Origin: Symbiotaphrina buchneri
Taxonomy: Eukaryota; Ascomycota; Symbiotaphrinales; Symbiotaphrinaceae
DNA: 64,000 nucleotides
Direction: 5' to 3'
NCBI GenBank assembly: GCA_001599915.1
Contig: BCIG01000002.1
Span: forward strand, 372,001 to 436,000
Shown: positions 1-9,775 of the stretch, piece by piece
Numbering within the stretch: the stretch's first letter is position 1
Layout of the letters: the number at the start of each line of letters is the position of its first letter
Position numbers and translations under genes: made by a program
The notes under the pieces: model-generated
What the model was told of the DNA's origin: nothing
What the model saw: the letters and a program-made list of their open reading frames with translations, nothing else
The model's database searches: none

Positions 1-584
1 AGGTTCGAGGCGCGACGTACAGAAGAGAGGAGCCAATGTAAGGAGCAGCGTTGACCAGTCCCACCAGCCATGTGTTGCGCTGGTAATTGGGATCGGTGGG
101 GTCTGAATCATCAATGCCGAGATCCTGACCGAAGGACAAGTTGGCTCCGTTGGAACCAGTCTGATCCCAACCTTGCACGGCAGCACCAACGGAACAGAGG
201 ATGATGGTCATGTAGAGCGACAGGGGCTGGCGCCATTTGTGCGTGATCTCATCACTCAGTGCATTGAGCTCTTCATCCTCGAGGTCCTCTATCCGCTCGT
301 ACGCCGGCGGGTCCTGTGCGATGAGTGCACCTTTGCGCAAGAGAGGGATGATGTCAGTCATCTCCGTCTCCTTGGCAAATTCGTCGACATCACGCATGAG
401 CTGATCCCTCGGGATCCCTGCCAGGGGGTTGCGGATTCTTCACAGCATTAGCATAACAATCAAGGGCCAGCAGAGGGGGTAGATAGACAAACCTGGCTTC
501 CTTGTTGTCATTGAAATTGACATGGTTTTTGTTCCAGTCCTCCACATATTGGGGCTGCATCTTGCCGGTCATCTCCTCCGACAT
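1..584 (-). CDS. MFS sugar transporter, 5' part (runs off the left edge)
   Basis: Major facilitator superfamily transporter of the fungal sugar/polyol type, a plasma-membrane proton symporter or facilitator; the substrate cannot be read from this part. Exon 1 is 584-493 and begins MSEEMTGKMQPQ. A 55-nt intron (492-438) has a GTTTGT donor, a CTAAT branch and a GAAG acceptor. Exon 2 is 437-21, and a GTACGT donor at position 20 opens a second intron that leaves the window. The product starts with a hydrophilic tail of roughly 90 residues, then the first membrane segment, which carries the GWDQTGSNGANLSF signature typical of ascomycete sugar transporters. The next visible segment ends in NAAPYIGSSLL, where homologues continue into the loop with the MFS motif. 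Only about a third of the gene is present. The next gene, the SDR, is on the same strand 2.6 kb upstream. Confidence 0.85.
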
Positions 585-3175
585 GGTTGCGTTTGTTGAT
601 ATGCGGGCGTGAAGATTCGGTTATACCAGTAAAGGGGTATGGTGAAGCCCGCTATATACCAAGCAACTCCAGAACCTCAGCTGATACCGGCTTATTGAGG
701 GATATGGCAACAAAGGAATGATGGAGGCAAGGTCTGAACGGGGGCGGGGGTGTCCAGTCTATATACCAGCGGGGAGATCCACCCCTATGCGCCGATGGTG
801 TAACCCGAGTACGCCCCTCACACGTTCTAGCGACACATATCTCCATGGGGGTCTTTGTCTGGGGAGCAAAGTGGATCCTAGCGCTGCTCTGTCGACGATT
901 TGTGGATCCAGCCCAAGCTCAGAAGCCAAAGTGTAACCTGCCTGCATCACTGTGCCCCACACGCTGCCCCTGGACGAGGCGGCTCCGGACTGGAAGCGTC
1001 CAGGCAGTGGCCATGGTCCATACGCTATCGAGTAACAAGTGCTGGCCACTGAGGCATTTTGTCCTTGCTTCTCCGGCTTTGGGTGCACGCTAGAAGACCC
1101 AATTTGGTGAAGCTTAACAGGAAGTCAACTAAAAATTGCATCTTCGGTCATATTTCAAGGCCTAGTCCATCGACTAGGCGATGGTCAGATCTCCTCGTAA
1201 GGCAATTTGCGCAAAGTTCAGGCTGGCTGGGTGACCGAGCGCTGCGGGAAGTAGATGCGGCTTGCGGGACGTTTCCTTTGAGTGCGACATAGCGGCATTC
1301 CAAAGTCGCCTGATGTTGCTCAAGACCAAAGTGACTTTCGGGAGCTAGTGCCGAAACAAGTATAGGGCGGCTGAGCCCTCCAACAATTTGACAACACTTT
1401 GGCTGGAGGATCGTATGCTCGCATGAGCAGTGGGATATCATCTCAACCCCTGGGAACTGTCTTGATGCCCCCAACAATCCGTCCTAATGCGACTGATCAT
1501 CTGACGAGGGGAGAAGAGTGGGTCGTCCCCAGTTGCCTCAAGGGATCTGACCATCCAGTACGGAGAGGCGGGGTGGATCCATCCACCCCCTGGGCGAGTG
1601 CAAGTGCAAGTCTGCGCATTTCGTCCCCGCGCAGAGTGGATCCCGACGTCGAGGAGTGGTCGGAGATGTTTTGCACTATTCTGCCCGTGCCCCCGTCTGT
1701 CGTCCAGGCCAGTATGGATGGATCCGTTTGCATTGTGCTTGAACGGAGATTTCGCAGCTTAAGAAGGCATGCCTCGGCAAATACCCTGGTGCGCAGTGCG
1801 TCTTTGGGCGGTCATGGCCAAGCATCAGTAGCACGGAATGCTTCACTCAACCTTAACCCTCGATCCGATCCCTCTTCTCCGGATCCTCCTCAGCCCTAGC
1901 AACTTAACAGGAATGGTGTTGGATCCGGATTTTTTGCTTGTGAAGGTGGAAGCAACGCCCCTTTGCTTGCCTCCCGGTCCTTCCTCTTGCAATCCTAGCG
2001 TTTCTCTCCGCCAAATCTTGGCCTCTCCTGTGAGTCCTGTCACCTGCTTGGTGCTACATACCTCACCGCTTTTGCCTCACCCACAATGTCGTTGAACTGT
2101 CTGCGACTCTGATAACGTAACAAATGAAATCTCTGTCCCCCATCTTTCCTAGAACCCAATCAACTTTCCATTTCACTCCTTTATTTTGGCGTTACCTATC
2201 ATGTAGCATTATTGTTGGGGATGCTCATCCCCTGAGTTCCTCGAGTTACCAATTTTAGAGTACATGCCATCCAAAATTACCCGAGGTCCACGGAAGTCTA
2301 GAAGCCCTCACTGCACACCGCCGTAACTTTTCTCAAATCTTAGCCAGAGACCCACTCCACCTCGTCGCCAACTCGCCATACCTCGCAGGCAGAGTGGTCG
2401 AAGATCCAATTTTCTCTCCAAAGCCAAGTGGGTCTTCTTCTCACTCTGTCCCGCTTTCTCTCTCTCTCCACGGGGAGGCAGAACGCATGCGACCGCACCC
2501 CAAGTCTGTCACAATTTTAGTATAGACCGACGGGCCCTGATGCGAAACAAAAGTAGTAGTGAATGAGCTGCCATGGATATGATCGTTTTGGAGTTCCAAA
2601 AGGGTTCTGCCTACGGAGTACAGACGTTGAACACGGAGAGCACACAGGCGTCCCGTTCCAGAGGGGCCGACAGAAGAAGTGTCTCTGCGCTCAGGCTTCT
2701 TTGGCTAGTTTCACTCTGCAGCCACTTCTGTGATTCTGCCTAAAACTGTCCCTGCTGGAGTGGGTCCGCAGAGTCTATTGCCCGAACCCCCACGGAGTCT
2801 GGATCCATTCCTCCCATCCCGCTTCTTGCTCCCCCCTTCTCTCAGGGGTCGGGACTATAGTCGCGTGCTCTATTAATTACACGAATATTGTGGATCCATC
2901 TCTAGGTTTATCGTAAATCTGATCATCTGATCCAGGTACCACATTATTCGAGCGGACACAATGTTGTATCTTTGGTTTGCGCACTTGAAATCTGGGAAGG
3001 GCGCGATCACATGCCAAAGGTCATTACCCCTGAGAAGTTACCAGTCAACTGCAGAGGCACACACGTCGTCACGGCCTAGCATGAACATCACCACAGAATT
3101 TACTCATCCAAATCAGATATTATATTGTCTCGCTCTTGAAGTGTACTCTGAACATCGGCTTCTATGCATCTGCCA
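585..3175. other. Intergenic region, 2.6 kb, GGATCC-rich
   Basis: No credible gene was found. Open frames on both strands are short, lack family features and have no consistent intron structure. The region is the promoter side of the transporter starting at 584 and the downstream side of the SDR ending at 3176. Its one clear anomaly is nine GGATCC palindromes between 873 and 2897, described as a finding. A short CT-rich stretch lies at about 2450-2470. Confidence 0.6.
873..2897. repeat. Cluster of GGATCC / TGGATCCA palindromes
   Basis: GGATCC occurs at 873, 904, 1575, 1638, 1720, 1881, 1921, 2801 and 2892. Four of these are the 8-bp palindrome TGGATCCA (903, 1574, 2800, 2891). A 6-bp site is expected about once per 4 kb. 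The cluster lies 0.3-2.3 kb upstream of the transporter start. It could be a set of dimeric regulator sites or a relic of a diverged repeat; the sequence does not decide. Confidence 0.5.
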
Positions 3176-4093
3176 TCACCATGGCACTTCCTTGCCCTGC
3201 CAATCAAGAAACATATGTTTGCTCTTGAGAGAATACTTGCCTATAACATTAACACTAACCACTGACGTTAGCAGACTCTTATTCCACGGCAGAGGCAAGT
3301 CAAACTCACATTCCGGCAGCGCAGTCCTCGATGGGCATGCTTCCCAGGGGGTTCAAGTCAGACTTGAACAAGCCTGGATGGATCAACAGGACGGCAAGGC
3401 CCTGCAGGCTCAACTGGTGATTCAATTCCTGTCCTAGACGGTTGAGAGTAGTCTGCACATCATCAGTTTAGCGACACGACTCTCAGTTCCGGACCTGCGA
3501 TGTACCTTGGAGATGTCATAAAAGGCAGTCGGGTTGATACCCTTGACGCCGAACAGCTGTTGATGGTTTTCGAAATTCGGCACGCCGAACGAGCCATACT
3601 CACTACTGATGAAGACCAGACTCTTGCGCTCGTACTGGCTCCTCAACAAGAACGGCGTGAACGCGACCGCACTGTAGTACGCACCGTACACGTTGACTTC
3701 GATGTTCTCCTTGAGGGGTTCGACGCCCAGTTCGAGCATGTTGCCGACGCCGCGAATGATGCCCGCATTGTGGACGACATGGTCGAGGCTGGGCGTCAGC
3801 TTCGCCAGCTCGGCGGCAGCACTGGTGAAGCTGGCTTGAGAAGTTGCGTCGATGGTCAGGAGGTGGAGACGGCCGGGATAGGCGTTGGCGAGGCTTTGCA
3901 GGGCGGTGGCCTTGGACTTGTCGCGCACACTGGCGTAGACAGTGGCGTCTGGAAAGCGTGAGAGCTGTATTTGTCAGTGCTTCGCCATCGTGAGGCTGCA
4001 TAGAGTCGAGCTTTGAAATACCTTTTGCTTTACCATCTCCAGTCCAAGCCCTTTGCTGGCGCCAACGACGAGGATGTTCTTTCCTGCTGCCAT
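3176..4093 (-). CDS. Short-chain dehydrogenase/reductase (SDR)
   Basis: NAD(P)-dependent oxidoreductase of the classical SDR family, probably cytosolic; substrate unknown. Four exons (4093-4022, 3964-3506, 3452-3310, 3254-3176) join in frame to 250 residues, the usual SDR length. The nucleotide-binding glycine motif is GASKGLG at residues 11-17. An HNAG motif follows in the middle of the fold. The active site is Ser144/145 plus Y173-DIS-K177. The C-terminus reads FLDWQGKEVPW, common in fungal members, and this supports the last intron (3309-3255). Start: the ATG at 4093 gives the normal N-terminus directly before the Rossmann strand. An in-frame ATG at 4207 would add 38 hydrophilic residues and is less likely. 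A MITE lies about 150 bp upstream of the chosen start. Confidence 0.88.
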
Positions 4094-4241
4094 GGTCGGC
4101 GAGACACCTTCCTTATTGGGCGAGATCGAGTCGTGTTGTGTATTTGAAACCTTTGGTCCTGCGTTTCTGTGTAAAACGCTTTTCAGGCTCTTGATAAATG
4201 GCATCAATTATTGTTATCGATGCGGAACCCGGAATATTTAT

Positions 4242-4529
4242 AGGGTCCCACTTTAGACACTACCCGATACACTACGCACACTACCCCAACTTGCTACGGA
4301 CACTACTAGGTGATCATAGAAAAAATCTAAAGGCAGGGCTGAATACTGCTTAATTAGAGAAGTTTATTGATCCCGGTTCCATCAAAAACCGACGAGGTTT
4401 TAGGGGAGATTCCCTAGATATTTGAATTGAGATTTGTATGGGGAAGAATGCCAAGGTATTATACCGTATTGATTTTGCGGGTGGGCGTAGTGTCCGTAGT
4501 GTCTTGAGTAGTGTCTAAATCCGTTCCCT
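4242..4529. mobile_element. MITE-like element, 288 bp, with terminal inverted repeats and ATTTAT duplication
   Basis: The ends are AGGG...CCCT. Both ends carry TTTAGACACTAC exactly 10 bp inside the terminus (4252-4263, and inverted at 4508-4519). Further inverted copies of an ACACTAC-type motif extend each end to about 50 bp, with mismatches. The flanks carry the direct repeat ATTTAT (4236-4241 and 4530-4535), consistent with a target-site duplication, though the AT-rich flank leaves its exact length open. The interior has no open reading frame of note. This is the structure of a non-autonomous DNA transposon. No second copy was noticed in the window. Confidence 0.75.
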
Positions 4530-5006
4530 ATTTATATCCATCCTCTCTGAAGCTACACGCTGGCCTCTCACAATCTTGCTTATTGATAGGGACATGATCT
4601 GAGTATCCAAACGGCACCCTTTTCCTCCGCGTTCGGCCGTATCCCACTAGCATTTTCCTAAATTGCGATATATTTTTGATGAGATGATCACGTTAATTTC
4701 GTGGTGTTGCACTGACCGCTTATGCCAAGCATCTTTCTGCTTCGTACAGCGCGATCATCGATATCTCAATTGTTTACTGATCTTAATCAGCATGTTTTTG
4801 CGATAGTAAATCCAGCCAATCATTACAAATTTCAATAGCCGCTATTCTCAATGAAGTTCATTGCACGATGCTCTTTCCGTTTACATTGAGCATGTGCTTA
4901 CGAATTTATGATATTCACCACCGTGGCATTTTCCTTCAGGACCAGGCCTTCTTCCAAACAGTACAGTAGCTTTCTGGCGGCTGAGATCGACTATCCCACC
5001 TCTACC
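4530..5006. other. Intergenic, AT-rich
   Basis: This lies between the MITE and the 3' end of the TUDOR-domain gene. I see no gene, repeat or structured RNA in it. Confidence 0.5.
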
Positions 5007-6008
5007 TCAGTCAAAGTACACAGCATCAGGCTTGTGCACGGCAATCTTGCCGCTGGCGCTACTTTTAAGCACGATCCTCGGGTCGTCCTTGCCAGCCTTG
5101 ACACTTTTCCCATCAACGTCTTTCTCCTCATACACCACTTCGACAACCTCACCCTCGACAAATCCAGGTAGAGACTTCCAGTGCACCTTCTGCCCTTTTT
5201 CAGGAAGACGATCCTTGGAGCCTGGCTTAGCTGGCGCATCATCTGTCTTCTTCGTCGAGCTCCCGGTGTCGGTACCATTGGCCTTGCCTGAGTTGGACTT
5301 TTGCTTTTTGTTGGATGACGAATTGGTGGACTTGCTGCGTTTATCGCCGGCTTGAGCATTGTCCTCGTTACCTTCATCGTCTTCGTCATCCTCAGAGGCT
5401 TCCTCTCCACCACTCTCGGAATACGTTTCGTCTTCTTCGCCATCTGCTTCCTGCTCCTGCGGCTCGTCATTGTCTCCATTCTCGCCATCTTCGTCTTGCG
5501 TTTCGTTCTCCACGTCATCCGGCGCCTTGGAGGCCTCCTTCCTCGACTTCTTGCCCTTCTCAGTATTCTGCACGAACTGCTTCCCCTCTTTACTTTCCTT
5601 CAACTTCTTTTCGTCCGTTTCGTTTTTCTCTTCCTCGCTCATCTGCTCCCAAGCCTTCTTCGGTAGATACCTCTTCTGGGTACCGTCCGCTTGCTTTGCA
5701 TTGCCACTGCCTTCTTTGGTTTGCCATTCCTCATCGCCCCACTTACTCAGGCTCTTCTGGGATTCATCCTGATCTTTCTTATCGGTGGTGTACCCGCCGC
5801 CTTGCTTTTTGTACTCGGACGCCATCATTTGTGCCTGAAATTTGCGGTTAGTTTCGAGAACCACACAGCACAGCACAGTAGGGAGTTTAAATCAGACCTT
5901 CCTTGCGGACCATTGCCCCGGTGCGCCGCCTTTATCACCCTGTTTGATTTCCTCCTTTATCTCCTCGCGAAGTTCAGGGTCTGTATACTTCTCGTCTTTA
6001 CTAGGCAT
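5007..6008 (-). CDS. HVA1/TUDOR-domain protein (DUF2945-type), acidic and disordered middle
   Basis: Two exons (6008-5898, 5834-5007) with a 63-nt intron join in frame to 312 residues. The N-terminal part carries the conserved block with TDPELREEIKEEIK, GAPGQWSARK and MASEYKKQGGGYT that is found in many fungal and bacterial small proteins. The middle, about residues 110-240, is low-complexity, very rich in Glu, Asp and Lys, and should be disordered. The C-terminal 60 residues (KGQKVHWKSLPGFVEGEVVE onward) are the small beta-barrel called the hypervirulence-associated TUDOR domain. The family name comes from a Cryptococcus gene; the molecular role is not established, and virulence should not be inferred from the domain alone. 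The first ATG of the open exon is used; the exon boundary after WSARK matches the family. Confidence 0.85.
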
Positions 6009-6445
6009 GTTGATGGAGATATGTGCTTTTGTTATCAGCTTCACTAACAGTTGATTGAAACCGGAAGAACGAAAAATGGAGCTCGCAGAAAGCTCTTGCA
6101 GTGCCTTCAACCCTGTAAAGTGTAGTTGCCAGTCGTGATGCAAACCATTTTATTGACGCTTTGACAGACCAGGGTCGTTCCCGTCATGACTGACTAGAAT
6201 GGACTAGTGGGATCGATATGCAGATTTAGCCAGGGACCACCCGAGATCCGGTCACTTCAGGAGATCGGCAACAGGGTCCAAGGGCAACTTCAACCAACGT
6301 GGGATGGGTTATGGTTGATTAAAGGAGGTATAGACGTGCAACTAGCACTCGAGTCACTAGCACCACCATATGTCGAGCAATCAAATGATCATTGAGAAGG
6401 CTTCAGGCGTCAAAACACTTAGAATCGTATGATGGTGATAAGCAA

Positions 6446-6486
<41 letters not shown>

Positions 6487-7064
6487 CAATCCATATCTGA
6501 GCAACTCGCCCGCTACACGACGATAAGTTTTATAGTCTTCTTTGCTCCATCATGGTGATTCTTGATCGCATCCCTTAAGTACATTAACCCGTGTTTGGGT
6601 TCAGCAATCTTCTCTCACCTTTCCCCCGATATTGTCACCGCATCCTAATAGAAAAGCAAAAGATTGAGATGAGCGAAAATGTCCGAGACGGCCGACATGT
6701 GTGCAACACCAAAATATACTGTAGTCGGGTTTGGTGTTGAGCAAAGGTGGCTGAGCAGGTCTAACGTCGTCGCCATCTCGGGGCTCGGTGAAACCGTACC
6801 TTACGGTGAGCGGGAAGTCCGGATGTGACTAAGCCTGGCTGACAAAATCCCTGGCTTCTGCCTTACCATCCAAAGCCATACTTATTCATGTCGGCAATTT
6901 TGTCAACACGCCTACACTTCCTCCGCATGACGCGTCGTATTTCGTTTCCGGTTCTTCCTTCCTCACTAGCACAAACTCTAACAAAGGAGCTCATCCCCAT
7001 ACATCGCCACTGTGATATGCAGACACAGGCTGGAAGGCACCAGAGTTGAGGACTGAGAGACGCG
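6009..7064. other. Intergenic region with a retro-insertion
   Basis: No gene was seen. It contains the poly(T)-bounded insertion at 6440-6664, listed separately, and the presumed promoter of the Zn2Cys6 gene starting at 7065. Confidence 0.55.
6440..6664 (-). mobile_element. SINE-like or processed-RNA insertion with 37-nt poly(A) and 11-bp target duplication
   Basis: The 11-bp repeat AAGCAAAAGAT is found at 6440-6450 and 6654-6664. Directly inside the left copy is an uninterrupted run of 37 T (6450-6486). Read on the minus strand, this is a body of about 167 bp (6653-6487), a 37-A tail, then the duplicated target. That is the hallmark of LINE-type target-primed insertion of a polyadenylated RNA. 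The body has no obvious tRNA A/B boxes and no coding frame. It contains a small AACCC/GGGTT hairpin near 6593-6608. Its parent RNA is unknown to me. The unbroken A tail and exact duplication suggest a recent event. Confidence 0.7.
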
Positions 7065-8353
7065 ATGTACAGCCGTCGGAATCATAAGAAGGTTCGGACT
7101 GGCTGCGGCCAGTGTAAGAAGCGGCGCGTCAAGGTGAAAAGCCCCTTTTCATTCTTTCGACGTGTTTCATGTTTCCACTGAATAAGCCGAGCTCAGAGCT
7201 ACTCATCCACGGGCACTGAAAGCATGGATTTTCTGACATCTATTTACAGTGCGACGAGCAAAAGCCTCGCTGCTCACAATGTATTCGACATCAGCTGGAA
7301 TGCCAGTTCCAAACCACGCCTCCAATTCAACCCAAAGTAGAGGCTCCTCAGTCATCCCTTTCCCCAGCAGATATCACCTCGCCCTCCTCACACAGCGCCA
7401 TATCGGCTGGCCCAGTGCCTGAGTTGCGCCTTCTAGGGGGCCCACGCTTCGGCATGGAGGACATGGAACTCCTCCACAACTACACGGCCGCGACCAGCTT
7501 GACGCTCTCCAGCCGCGTAGACTTTGCTCACCTTTGGCAGATTACTGTCCCGCAAGTCGCGTTCTCGCACGAATTTCTCATGCGAGGCCTGCTGGCTCTT
7601 TCTTCCCTCCATCTTGCTTACCTGAATCCTGCAGCGAGGGACGCGTACCTGCTCAAAGCAGCGACGCAGCAGGATATGGCTCTTCACGCCTTCCGAGCAA
7701 TTATGCCGCAGCCAACGCGCGAGAACTGCGACGCCATCTTCGCATTTTCCTCTCTCCTGGTCATCTATGCATTCGCCTCGCCCAGACCTGTAGAGAGTCT
7801 GCTGCTGACCGCCAACGGCTTCGGGGAGGGCTCTGCAGAATGGGTCGTTCTTATAAGAGGCGTGCACTCAATCATGGTCTCAGCATGGCAATGGATCGCC
7901 GAAGGCCGGCTGCGACTGCTCCTCCAAGCGGCCGGGCGCGGTCCGGAGCCCGTGACCTTCGAGAACGAGGAAGACAAACACCTCTCGAAGCTGCTCGGGC
8001 TGTGCGCCGGCAAAGCCGGCCTCTCTGCCGACGAGGTTGAGGCGTACACGCGTGCGATCCTGTCGCTACGGCAGTACTACGCCATCAGCCACCGGGACGA
8101 TGTCTGTGGGGTTTCTGTGGCCTTGATATGGCCGGTCCTGGTGCCGCAGAGCTACATTGATTTTCTGAGCGAGAGGAGACCGCAGGCGTTGATCATCCTC
8201 GCTCACTACTGTGTCATGCTCAAGAGGCTGCAGGGATATTGGTGGATGGGCTCTTGGCCGTCGAATTCGGTGTCAACTATCTATAATATGCTCGAACCGG
8301 AGTGGAGGATTTGGATGCAGTGGCCTATGGATGAGATTGGCCTGACGGTGTGA
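7065..8353 (+). CDS. Zn2Cys6 (Gal4-type) transcription factor, short form
   Basis: Nuclear DNA-binding regulator of 390 residues. Exon 1 (7065-7133) encodes MYSRRNHKKVRTGCGQCKKR and ends just after RVK; a 116-nt intron follows, and exon 2 starts at 7250 with CDEQKPRC. The cluster is C-x2-C-x6-C-x6-C-x2-C-x6-C, residues about 14-40, the classic binuclear zinc fold. The intron falling inside the zinc cluster is common in this family. The rest resembles the short fungal regulators related to sterol-uptake control proteins: a region with SHEFLMRGLLALSSLHLA, then ending in EWRIWMQWPMDEIGL. No coiled coil follows the cluster, so it may bind as a monomer. Targets are unknown; the nearest metabolic genes, the SDR and the transporter, lie on the other strand. 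Confidence 0.9.
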
Positions 8354-9775
8354 ACCTTCCCAGGTTTACGATGGGTGCAGAGGCCTGGGAATGGCTGGAT
8401 ATTGATCTCACCACAGTCGGTACAGCTAAGGTCGAATACTCGATATGGGCGGATTCTGCATGGCCATTCGAGAATGTATCAGAGGAAGAAAGACCGGTTG
8501 CTACATTCGGCACTAGGAGACGATGGAACCACCAGTAGACCAACACTGGCTTCCTAGCGGGGACTACTTTCGTCCAAATCTCACCGAAGCGGACGAGAGA
8601 CTGGGGACGTGGGAAAGTTAGATCTTCTTGACTGCCTACAGATATGGAGTTTATGCTATCTAGGCATGGCGCATCTGAGGATTCCAGGGCGCAAGATCTT
8701 CTGGGCTTGGGCTGGGCGTACTATTTTTGGAGGACCAAGTAATGGTATCTTGACACCGCTGTAAATCGGAGTCTATGCAACAGGTAGTACGGCTATGAGA
8801 GACAGCGATTGCAATTTCTTGGCGGAAATGATATCAGGTCACAGGGACATGTGCTTCATGACATCCCTAATCTAATGAAACAGGCATTGTCCACATTTCA
8901 GACTACGCTGCAATCATGAAAGCGTGAGTAGTATCGAGAGGCCCAGGATAATGAATGTGCGACACAGGAGCTCGTCCTTATACTGCCTACCTTAGGTACC
9001 AAGTGCCGTAGGACCTGCACGACTCTACACCAATGGAGATGTGGAACAAAAGGGTAACACCAAGATCTCCTTTTAAAAATAAAATGAATAAATAAAATAC
9101 AAGCCCAACCATCCATCTCCGCAGCAAAAAAGTTCAGGGCCATGACCGCAAAGCGGCCAGGGCACCCTATGAAAACCCCCGATCCGAAGAAAGGTGGTTT
9201 TACCAGGACTCGAACACACATAGTATTGACATGAGACTAGTGGTGTACTGACGGGTCACTAATCACTCCCTTTCCCGAATTCCCAATTGGGTAATTCGGC
9301 ATCATGGGGAGCACCGTTGGGCCGTTCGACCATCTCATGCCTCCGTTGGAAAAAGATGGCTTATGGTGACATATATAGCTTGATTGGGCAGCTGCTCCCT
9401 AGGTACAAACCAGCGGCAAAGTCAACGGATTTCCCCAATGTCATTGATCAAGTAACATTTCTTTCGGCATGTTCGCCCCCCATGACAGTTATTGAATATT
9501 TAGAAGGTTCAGGACCAGCATTGAGCACGGGAGGAAGTGGTGAAAGGAGGAAGCGCTAGCATGTGATTTTGCGGAGAAACCTTATTCCAGCCTACCGTTC
9601 TTCTTCGTACCTCGTACCTCCCGAGGCAGCAAATGCTTAGCTACAACATCTTCCGCAATCGACGTCTGATTGAATTTTGAAGGACGATTAGTGAGTGGCG
9701 TATGCCCTCTGTTCCACACTTTACGCTCTGGTTCTTCTCATCTCCGTCAGTCATCGGATCTGCTCTCTCCGCGCA
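8354..9775. other. Intergenic, 1.4 kb
   Basis: No gene was seen. A weak tRNA-like remnant on the minus strand near 9187-9262 is discussed as a finding. The last part is the leader of the gene starting at 9776. Confidence 0.5.

Noticed and set aside
2961-3437. 159-codon plus-strand frame
   Set aside because: It is antisense to the last exons of the SDR, whose splice structure and conserved C-terminus explain that stretch.
5315-5851. Long plus-strand frames opposite the TUDOR-domain gene
   Set aside because: They mirror the Glu/Lys-rich low-complexity coding sequence on the minus strand, which leaves antisense frames open by composition.
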